Assembly: GCA_002695185.1 (NCBI GenBank)
Contig: NZOF01000068.1
Coordinates: 1 to 38,528, forward strand
Reading direction: 5' to 3'
Origin: Erythrobacter sp.
Lineage (GTDB): Bacteria; Pseudomonadota; Alphaproteobacteria; Sphingomonadales; Sphingomonadaceae
DNA length: 38,528 bases
Made by a program: the position numbers and the translations under genes. A model generated the notes under the pieces. That model saw only the letters and a program-made list of their open reading frames with translations. It did not search any database and had not been told where the DNA came from. Position 1 is the first letter of the stretch. Each line of letters starts with the position of its first letter. Shown in pieces: positions 31,542 to 38,528 of the stretch.

Positions 31542-32867
31542 ATGCGTGAAATTGGACAAGATAGCTTGATCGAAAATCTGACCCCCAAGGCAATCGTCGC
31601 CGCTCTCGATGAACACATCATCGGCCAGAAGGAAGCCAAGCGTGCTGTCGCCGTTGCCCTGCGCAATCGCTGGCGTCGTCAGCGGCTCGACCGCAACCTG
31701 CGCGACGAGGTGACGCCGAAGAACATCCTCATGATCGGGCCCACCGGTTGCGGCAAGACCGAGATCAGTCGCCGGCTGGCCAAGCTTGCCGAAGCTCCCT
31801 TCGTGAAGGTCGAGGCGACCAAGTTCACCGAGGTCGGCTATGTCGGCCGCGATGTCGAGCAGATCGCACGCGACCTGGCCGAAGAAGCCATCCGTCTGGA
31901 AAAGGACCGGCGGCGCGAAGCGGTTCGCGAAACCGCGAGCGAGGCGGCGATGGAGCGATTGCTCAATGCCCTCGTCGGCGAGAGCGCCAGTGAGGCAACG
32001 CGAGAAGCTTTCCGCGAGCGGATCGTCCAGAACGCGATGAACGACACCGAGGTCGAGATCGAGGTCAAGGACCAGCCACAGTCGAACATGGAAATTCCCG
32101 GAATGCCCGGCAATGTCGGCATGATCGACCTCTCCGATATGCTCGGCAAGGCGATGGGCAAGTCAAACCTCAAACGCCGCAAGCTCAAGGTGCCCGATGC
32201 ATGGGATCGCTTGGTAGAAGAAGAAGCCGAGAAGCGCATGGACCAGGATGACGTGAACCGCGTTGCGCTGGAAAATGCGGAAACCAACGGCATCGTATTC
32301 CTAGACGAGATCGACAAGATCGCTGTTAGCGACGTTCGCGGTGGGTCGGTCAGCCGCGAAGGCGTGCAGCGTGACTTGCTTCCGCTGATCGAGGGTACGA
32401 CCGTGGCGACCAAGTATGGTCCGATGAAAACCGACCACGTCCTCTTCATCGCCAGTGGCGCGTTTCACGTTTCGAAGCCTTCGGACATGCTGCCCGAATT
32501 GCAGGGACGTTTGCCGATCCGCGTCGAATTGCGCGCCCTGACGGAAGAGGATTTCGTTCGCATCCTTACCGAGACGCGCGCCAATCTTCCGCAGCAGTAC
32601 AAGGCTCTGATCGGTACAGAAGACGTAACTCTCGACATAACCGACGAAGCCATCACCGAAGTGGCGAAAATTGCTGCCCGCGTAAACGAAAGCGTCGAGA
32701 ACATCGGCGCACGGCGGCTGCAGACGGTGATGGAGCGCTTGCTGGAAGACATCAGCTTCGAAGCGGAAGAGCATAAAGGTGAGACCATCACGATAGATGC
32801 GGCTTACGTTCGGGAACGCCTTGACGATCTTGCTGGCGACACGGACCTGAGCAAGTATATTCTCTGA
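31542..32867 (+). CDS. hslU: HslU, ATPase subunit of HslUV (ClpY)
   Basis: The protein has 441 residues. [18 protein letters not shown] is the standard start; a TTG at 31566 just before it is an alternative to the ATG at 31542. Walker A GPTGCGKT (66-73), Walker [11 protein letters not shown], a variable I domain between them (about 110-245), sensor-2 NIGARRL, and the C-terminal SKYIL that inserts into HslV are all present. It unfolds substrates for HslV using ATP. It follows hslV by 40 bases. Confidence 0.96.
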   Translation: MREIGQDSLIENLTPKAIVAALDEHIIGQKEAKRAVAVALRNRWRRQRLDRNLRDEVTPKNILMIGPTGCGKTEISRRLAKLAEAPFVKVEATKFTEVGYVGRDVEQIARDLAEEAIRLEKDRRREAVRETASEAAMERLLNALVGESASEATREAFRERIVQNAMNDTEVEIEVKDQPQSNMEIPGMPGNVGMIDLSDMLGKAMGKSNLKRRKLKVPDAWDRLVEEEAEKRMDQDDVNRVALENAETNGIVFLDEIDKIAVSDVRGGSVSREGVQRDLLPLIEGTTVATKYGPMKTDHVLFIASGAFHVSKPSDMLPELQGRLPIRVELRALTEEDFVRILTETRANLPQQYKALIGTEDVTLDITDEAITEVAKIAARVNESVENIGARRLQTVMERLLEDISFEAEEHKGETITIDAAYVRERLDDLAGDTDLSKYIL

Positions 32868-32931
32868 CGAAATGACCGTGTCTGGATGATTCTTCTATCC
32901 GGCCGCGCTGATCGAGGGTCGGAGGGCAATA

Positions 32932-34424
32932 GTGAAGGTAATCGTTGCAGCTGCATTACTGGCAGCCACAGGCTCTATTCCGGCAAGCGCACAGGATAGT
33001 GCGCGGGCAGAATATGCGGACTGGATTGAAAGTGATTGGCCAGAGGCCGCACGCACTGATGTTCTAACGGCATATCGCGAATACATAGAAAACCACCCGG
33101 GCGTTTACGACCTCGCCAAGCCCGGCTTTCTCCAGCAGCTTGGTGAAGCGAGGTCGGCCGGGCTGGCTGCCGCCGAGAAAGCCACCGACCGGTCAGGCTA
33201 TGCTTTGGCCTTGGCCCATTTCAGTTCAATTCTGTCCGATGGCCATGCGCAGGCTTTCGCAGTCTCGGCGCCAGTTCCATCAGATGCTCCGCGATACTGG
33301 CCGGGGTTTGTTGCGCTGTGGCGCGGCGACCGCCTGCTGGCCAGTACGCCGGATTCAAGTGCGATCCTGAATGGCAGCCAGATTACGGCATGTGATGGTG
33401 TCCCGATCGAAAATTTCTTGAGGGATCGCCTGCAGGTCCGAAATTTCCGCCCGAATGAGCAAGGGCAGTGGTGGGTCCGGCCTTCCCAACTGTTCTATTC
33501 CATAGGCGAGACCACGAGCATCCATCCGCGAGAATGCACTTTTGCGTTGTCGGATGGAGAAGAGCTAACCCGAACTTTGGACTGGAGTGTTCCCGACGCG
33601 GAGCAACGCGACTTCTACGGGGAAAGTGTGTTCCCTGCTGCAGAACCAACTCTTATCAGCGAACCTCGCGATGGGATTTTCGTCATCGGCTTAGGGGATT
33701 TCGATCCCGACGAAGAGATGCGGGCCAAATATGCCGCGCTCTACTCGGCCGTCGAGAGCCGGAGAGATGAGCTTTTGGATGCGAGAGCCATCGTCTTGGA
33801 TATGCGTGGCAACAATGGCGGATCGTCGGAATGGTCGCGCAGACTGGCTTCGATATTATGGGGTGAAAGCGCCCTCAAGTCTCGTGCTCCCACAAGCGAA
33901 GCTATCGATTGGCGCGTCAGCCCGGACTCGATCGCCTATCTGGACGAAGCTCAAATTGAGTTTCGTGAGAATGGCGAGGTCGAAATCGCCGACTGGTTGT
34001 CCAAAGCAACGGCAGAGATGAAAGCTGCGCGTGATGCAGGCGAGCCCCTTTGGAGAGAAACGGAGGATAAGGTTAGCGCAAGTCCGGGGCAGGACGTATC
34101 GGCAAAAACGATTTTACGGCACCGGTATATGTGATCAACTGGGGGCTGTGCGCCAGCGCATGCCTCGACGCGAATGACTTCTTCACCCTTTTCGATAACA
34201 CCAAACTCATCGGCGCACCTACGTCTGCAGATTCAACCTATATGGAAGTACGGACCGTTCCGCTTCCCGCTGGCCCAGGGCAGCTGGTAATACCGAGCAA
34301 AGTATATGTCGGACGACCGCGCGGATGGGGAGAAATCTACGAGCCCGACATCGAGATGGACCAGTTGGACTGGTCGACTGAAGCGTTTCTGGACAGGATT
34401 GAGACAGATCTAGTCTCCGGGTGA
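32932..34424 (+). pseudogene. S41-family serine peptidase, frameshifted
   Basis: A secreted S41 (C-terminal-processing type) peptidase is split over two frames. The first frame starts at GTG 32932 (GGAGGG upstream) with signal peptide about 1-20. It has HFSSILSDGHAQAF and the family motif AIVLDMRGNNGGSSEW. After the A5 run at 34104-34108 the match moves to the -1 frame as DFTAPVYVINWGLCASACLD, which holds the expected catalytic serine region, and ends at 34424. Adding one A joins both parts into about 497 residues. As read, the first-frame product ends at 34134 and lacks the catalytic serine. Confidence 0.85.
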
Positions 34425-34427
34425 TCG

Positions 34428-34817
34428 GTGGACTACGCAAGTCCAATGGACACCTCGTTGAAGCCTCGTCTGGACAAGCAATACTGGCGGTTTGTCATGA
34501 TCAATCCCGGCGACGCTCCCCAGTTATTGCGCTCAGCAATCGGAACCTTTCGCGAGGACGAAGGCATTACGGCGATTGTTCCCGTACGTGCGGCCGATGA
34601 ACTTGGTATCGACAGCCCCGATTTTAGCAGGATATCTTTGATGATCCATTCCGGCCTGGAGGAAGTCGGCCTCACCGCAAAAATAGCGACAGCATTGGCC
34701 GAGGCAGGAATTGCCTGCAACATGGTCGCAGCTTTCCACCACGACCATGCGTTCGTGCCTGCGGCACGCGCCGACGAGGCTATGGCCATACTGGAAGGTC
34801 TAGAGATAAGTCTCTGA
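34428..34817 (+). CDS. ACT-domain protein
   Basis: The protein has 129 residues from a GTG at 34428; ATG 34446 is an alternative. FREDEGITAIVPVRAADEL, then SRISLMIHSGLEEVGLTAKIATALAEAGIACN and FHHDHAFVPAARADEAMAIL are the pattern of small stand-alone ACT (DUF2241-like) proteins, which bind amino acids or related ligands. Partner enzyme unknown. It begins 3 bases after the S41 gene and its stop abuts the convergent SulP stop. Confidence 0.83.
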   Translation: MDYASPMDTSLKPRLDKQYWRFVMINPGDAPQLLRSAIGTFREDEGITAIVPVRAADELGIDSPDFSRISLMIHSGLEEVGLTAKIATALAEAGIACNMVAAFHHDHAFVPAARADEAMAILEGLEISL

Positions 34818-36311
34818 TCAGGGGTGGGGCGCAAGCCCGGTTTCGACGCCGGTCTTGTCGGTCAGTGCGAACTTGTCGACGAGGTCGCTGCTCGCCCTGT
34901 TCAATCCGCGAACCTGAACGCTACGACCGTTGCGGCGCATGCGCTCCACGACCTTGTCCAACGCGCCTACGGCAGAGATGTCCCAGAAATGCGCCTTGCG
35001 CACGTCGATAACGACATGGTCGGCGGGATCGGGCTGGGAGCTTTCCGGGCCGAAAGCCGCTTCGAAGCGCTCTACGCTGGCGTAGAAAATCTGACCCTTG
35101 GCCCTATAGATAGCAGTGTTACCTTCGCGCTCGCGAACAACCTCGAACATGGTCATGACCTTGTGAGTGAAGAACACACCCGAGAGGATCACACCAGCTA
35201 AGACGCCGAGTGCCAGGTTATGGGTGGCGACAACCACGACGACCGTCGTCAGCATCACCACGCTGGACTGCCAGGGATGCTTGGAGAGGTTCGGTATCGA
35301 ATTCCACGAGAATGTACCGATCGATACCATGATCATGATTCCGACAAGAGCAGGCATGGGCACCTGACCCACAAGATTGCCGAGAACGGCCAACAGGATC
35401 AGCAATGCCAAGCCGGCGGTAAAGGTCGACAGGCGGCCGCGACCGCCGCTCGTGACATTGATGACCGACTGGCCGATCATGGCGCATCCGCCCATCCCGC
35501 CGAAGAACGCGGCGACGATGTTGGCCACGCCCTGGCCTGCACTTTCCCGACGCTTGTTAGAGCCAGTATGGGTCATATCGTCCACGATTTGCGCAGTCAG
35601 CAATGATTCCAGCAGGCCAACGGCAGCCATGGTCGCCGAATAGGGAGCGATGATTGCCAGTGTTTCCCACGTAAGCGGTACGTCCGGAAGGATGAAATAG
35701 GGCAGCCCCTCAGGCAATTCACCCATATCCGCCACGGTGTAAACCGGAGCGTCCATCCAGATGCTGAGGGAAGTCAGGACGATGATCGCCACCAGGGGGC
35801 TGGGAACTGCCGTGGTCAATCGGGGGAATAGGTAGATAATCGCCAGAGCGGCAGCGACCATCGCGTAGGTTTCCCACCCGACATTGGTCAATTGCGGCAG
35901 CTGCGCGGTGAAGATGAGAATTGCCAGAGCGTTGACGAAACCGGTTATCACCGAACGAGAGACGAACTGCATGAGAAGGTCGAGCCGCAGCAGTGCGGCT
36001 ATGCCTTGGAATACACCCATCAGGATCGTCGCAGCGAAAAGGTATTCCACCCCGTATTCACGCACCAAAGGTACGACGACGACGGCCACTGCCGCCGTTG
36101 CGGCGCTGATCATGCCTGGGCGGCCACCGGTAAACGCGATGACCATCGCGATGGCGACAGAAGCATAAAGACCAACGCGTGGATCGACCCCTGCGATGAT
36201 CGAGAAGCCGATCGCTTCGGGAATCAGGGCAAGCGCAACGACTATGCCAGCAAGAATGTCTGCGCGGATGTTGGAAAACCAGTCGCGTTTGATCGCGCCG
36301 ATGTCAGGCAT
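34818..36311 (-). CDS. SulP-family anion transporter with STAS domain
   Basis: The protein has 497 residues from the ATG at 36311 ([11 protein letters not shown]); a longer frame from 36395 is unlikely. [35 protein letters not shown] is the SulP signature, followed by many membrane segments and [18 protein letters not shown] cytoplasmic STAS domain (about 385-490, [20 protein letters not shown]) closes the protein. Family members carry sulfate, bicarbonate or dicarboxylates; the substrate here is not known. It follows the Atm1-type gene by 113 bases on the same strand. Confidence 0.9.
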   Translation of the reverse strand: MPDIGAIKRDWFSNIRADILAGIVVALALIPEAIGFSIIAGVDPRVGLYASVAIAMVIAFTGGRPGMISAATAAVAVVVVPLVREYGVEYLFAATILMGVFQGIAALLRLDLLMQFVSRSVITGFVNALAILIFTAQLPQLTNVGWETYAMVAAALAIIYLFPRLTTAVPSPLVAIIVLTSLSIWMDAPVYTVADMGELPEGLPYFILPDVPLTWETLAIIAPYSATMAAVGLLESLLTAQIVDDMTHTGSNKRRESAGQGVANIVAAFFGGMGGCAMIGQSVINVTSGGRGRLSTFTAGLALLILLAVLGNLVGQVPMPALVGIMIMVSIGTFSWNSIPNLSKHPWQSSVVMLTTVVVVVATHNLALGVLAGVILSGVFFTHKVMTMFEVVREREGNTAIYRAKGQIFYASVERFEAAFGPESSQPDPADHVVIDVRKAHFWDISAVGALDKVVERMRRNGRSVQVRGLNRASSDLVDKFALTDKTGVETGLAPHP

Positions 36312-36424
36312 GTTTGTTGTCCAGCTTTGAAGGAAAGGCGCGCCCCGCGCCGAAAAAACTCTGGCCCTCTTTAGCAATTGTGCATTGCAGCACAACCCTC
36401 ACACCTTACCGATAGCAGAGGTGT

Positions 36425-38245
36425 TTAGGCGAGCGCGCTTTCCTCTTCGCTGTTTTCCGCTTGCTGACGGGCCCACATCTCCGCATAGAGTTCGCCTCTC
36501 CGAAGAAGTTCCGCATGTGTGCCGATCTCCGCGAGCCGACCGTGGTCCAGTACGAGGATACGGTCCGCGTCAGCGATGGTCGAGAGGCGGTGAGCGATAG
36601 CCAGCGTGGTTCGATGCTCACTTACGCGTTTCAGCGTCCGCAAGATGTCCTGCTCTGTCCTGCTATCCAAGGCGCTAGTGGCTTCGTCCAGCAAAAGTAT
36701 CGGTGGGTCTTTCACTATCGTGCGGGCAATAGCGACGCGCTGCTTCTCTCCACCCGACAACTTGAGGCCCCGTTCGCCGACTTCCGTGTCGAAACCGTCG
36801 GGCAGTCGTTCGATAAACGGCAGGATTGCAGCCGCGTCAGCAGCCGCAACGATTGCATCAGGCTTTGCGCCTTCACGGCCATAGGCAATGTTGTAGCCAA
36901 TGGTGTCATTGAACAACACGCTGTCCTGCGGAACAATGCCGATGTGCGACCGCAAGCTTTCTTGCGTCACACCGGAGATGTCCTGTCCGTCGATCAGGAT
37001 GCGGCCACGCTGGGGGTCGTAGAAACGGAACAGCAGGCGCGCTATGGTGCTTTTGCCGGCTCCCGAGGGGCCCACGATTGCAATGTTGCTGCCTGCAGGG
37101 ACTTCGAAGGTAAGGCCATGAAGGATGGTCCTCTCAGGTTCGTATCCGAAATGCACGTGGTCGAAAGTGATAGTAGGCCTTTTGACTACGAGTGCTGGGG
37201 CTCCCGGCTTGTCGGCCACTTCGACGGGAGTATCGATCAGGTTGAACATCGCGGCCATATCGATGATGCCTTGTCGAATCGTGCGATAGACCCAACCCAG
37301 CATGTCGAGCGGACGGAAGAGTTGAGTGAGGTACGTGTTCACGAAGACTAGATCGCCCGTCGTCAGCTGTCCTTTGCTCCAACCCCAGACGGTATAAGCC
37401 ATTGCGCCGCCCATCAGCAGGTTCATGATGAGAGCCTGCACCATGTTAAGCATGCCGAGCGAATTTTCGCTCTTGATCGCGGCCTCGGCATAGGAACGGG
37501 CCGCCCGGCCGTACCGCTCGCGCTCGCGCTTCTCGGCGCCAAAATATTTGACGGTCTCATAATTCAAAAGGCTGTCGACCGCGCGCGAGAGGGCTTGCCC
37601 GTCGAGGTCATTCATTTGCCTGCGCAGCTTGGTGCGCCATTCGGTGATCCACCTCGTGACAGCGATATAGGTAACGACCGTCGCTCCCGTCGCTGCGACC
37701 AGTTCCCAACCGAAGTTGAAATAGAATATTATGGCAACGGCAGTCAGTTCGATGACCGTCGGCGCGATATTGAACAGCAGAAAATAGAGCATGGAATCGA
37801 TGCTCTTCGTTCCACGTTCGATCGTCTTGGTAACTTCGCCCGTGCGCCGGGATAGGTGGAACCTTAGCGAGAGATTGTGGAGCCTGGCGAAAGTGTCCTC
37901 CGCCAGATGCCGCGTCGCTTCCTGCCCGACACGTTCGAAAACGATGTTGCGGGTGTTATCGAACACCACACTCGCGAGCCGTCCTGCAGCATAGGCGACT
38001 ACAAAAGCGATCGCGACCATCGCAGCCTCGTTCGCCGGGGTGGTCATCGCGTCCACGGCTTTCTTATACGCATAGGGCAGGGCCAAGGTGGTTGCCTTCG
38101 CCAGCAGCACAAACCCCATGGCGATCGCGATCCGGCGCCTCAAGTCCGGGTGCTCTTTAGGCCAGAGGTATGGGAAGAAGCGCTTCAGCGTTTTCCAGCT
38201 GTCAGCATCCTGACGCTGGTCGGAGGTAATGGTATCGGGTGGCAT
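36425..38245 (-). CDS. Atm1-type ABC exporter
   Basis: The protein has 606 residues, a half-transporter acting as homodimer. Six membrane helices lie in about residues 35-335; LLNYETVKYFGAEKRE (about 226-241) is the Atm1/HMT signature. The nucleotide domain has Walker A GPSGAGKST (392-400), LSGGEKQR (496-503), Walker B ILLLDEATSALD (516-527) and the H-loop AIAHRLST. Bacterial Atm1 homologues such as that of Novosphingobium export glutathione conjugates, including metal-glutathione complexes. The role here as metal/thiol exporter is inferred from family. Confidence 0.92.
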   Translation of the reverse strand: MPPDTITSDQRQDADSWKTLKRFFPYLWPKEHPDLRRRIAIAMGFVLLAKATTLALPYAYKKAVDAMTTPANEAAMVAIAFVVAYAAGRLASVVFDNTRNIVFERVGQEATRHLAEDTFARLHNLSLRFHLSRRTGEVTKTIERGTKSIDSMLYFLLFNIAPTVIELTAVAIIFYFNFGWELVAATGATVVTYIAVTRWITEWRTKLRRQMNDLDGQALSRAVDSLLNYETVKYFGAEKRERERYGRAARSYAEAAIKSENSLGMLNMVQALIMNLLMGGAMAYTVWGWSKGQLTTGDLVFVNTYLTQLFRPLDMLGWVYRTIRQGIIDMAAMFNLIDTPVEVADKPGAPALVVKRPTITFDHVHFGYEPERTILHGLTFEVPAGSNIAIVGPSGAGKSTIARLLFRFYDPQRGRILIDGQDISGVTQESLRSHIGIVPQDSVLFNDTIGYNIAYGREGAKPDAIVAAADAAAILPFIERLPDGFDTEVGERGLKLSGGEKQRVAIARTIVKDPPILLLDEATSALDSRTEQDILRTLKRVSEHRTTLAIAHRLSTIADADRILVLDHGRLAEIGTHAELLRRGELYAEMWARQQAENSEEESALA

Positions 38246-38414
38246 TGACCGCTATTTGGTATGCCACACTGTTCTAGGCAAGGTTATGGGGGCGGTTGCC
38301 AGATTACCTTATTTTAAGCCAGGCAGCCGGAACCACGTTTCCACGAAGCCCTCTTGAAACTTCCGGTCCGGCACCCACATCACACAGGTAGAAATGCTCG
38401 GGAAGCGACGGGTT

Positions 38415-38476
38415 CGAAAAAAGTTCAAAAAACTTTCAAAAAACCCATTGACCGAATCCCGGCTGGGGCCTAGATG
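38415..38476 (+). promoter_or_regulatory. strong promoter with UP-like A tracts, probably for an rRNA operon
   Basis: TTGACC (38448-38453) and TAGATG (38471-38476) are separated by exactly 17 bases. Just upstream (38415-38443) lie phased A tracts (CGAAAAAAG, CAAAAAAC, CAAAAAAC), typical of an UP element. The GC-rich start zone that follows leads out of the window with no ribosome binding site or ATG. This is the arrangement of rRNA operon promoters. The target gene is not visible. Confidence 0.55.
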
Positions 38477-38528
38477 GCCCTCACCGACGCGGCGCTGACG
38501 GTTTCTACCGGACGCTGGGTTGGTCGCC

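Noticed and set aside
34100..34112. Programmed -1 ribosomal frameshift in the S41 gene
   Set aside because: The tandem slip needs A AAA AAC in the right frame; only five A residues are present and the A-site codon would not re-pair. No stimulating structure is obvious.
1..38528. CRISPR array, prophage or insertion sequence
   Set aside because: No regularly spaced direct repeats of CRISPR size, no transposase or integrase frames, and no paired terminal repeats with target duplications were seen.

Overview
The window reads as chromosomal DNA of an aerobic, GC-rich alphaproteobacterium, most likely an Erythrobacteraceae/Sphingomonadales member. Grounds: an EipA/DUF1134 envelope protein, COQ9 and a CBP3-type bc1 chaperone, the CBP3-YceD // BamE arrangement, hslVU, an Atm1-type glutathione-linked ABC exporter, a REP-like palindrome with CGTCATTGCGAG ends, and the codon bias. 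No phage genes, transposases or CRISPR arrays were seen. The species is inferred from gene content, not from a marker comparison.

Layout, left to right. 1-90 is tRNA-Ser(GCU). 317-3171 holds eipA, a class I aminotransferase, a GNAT enzyme and an entericidin-like lipoprotein. 3346-6986 is accessory: a frameshifted serine hydrolase, a divergent SDR + NmrA-type oxidoreductase pair, and the TetR regulator that probably controls them through a TTATCAGTGATAA operator. 7010-10332 is a two-gene carbohydrate operon (GT4 glycosyltransferase, amylo-1,6-glucosidase-like enzyme). 10552-12604 pairs a lipoprotein serine hydrolase with a membrane-anchored XRE regulator whose upstream DNA has helically phased repeats and a perfect dyad. 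12823-14637 is a decayed patch: an FAD monooxygenase with its middle deleted, then an AT-richer orphan secreted protein with a retropepsin-like signature.

14676-18568 is a compact minus-strand operon (SCO1, YcgN, zinc metalloprotease, TM/coiled-coil protein, ribD, ribE). Divergent from it is a plus-strand set (secreted ankyrin protein, COQ9, feoA, feoB). After a REP-like element comes ssb, then a minimal chaperone-usher pilus operon (spore-coat-U pilin, PapD-type chaperone, usher, putative tip subunit) facing a convergent pilin-like gene. 28727-32867 is housekeeping: an ArsN2-like GNAT, YceD, a CBP3-type chaperone, bamE, and hslVU under an apparent heat-shock promoter that should give a leaderless message. 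32932-38245 has a frameshifted S41 peptidase, an ACT-domain protein, a SulP transporter and an Atm1-type exporter. The last 120 bases look like a strong promoter of the rRNA-operon kind pointing out of the window.

The most distinctive observations are: two secreted hydrolases each broken by one missing base in a homopolymer, upstream of a catalytic element; the phased-repeat and dyad control region of the membrane XRE gene; the intercistronic hairpin after the major pilin; the near-leaderless heat-shock start of hslV; and the orphan protein with DPG in place of DTG. None of these proves a new system. The XRE/serine-hydrolase pair and the four-gene pilus with its convergent pilin-like partner are the best candidates for something poorly described.
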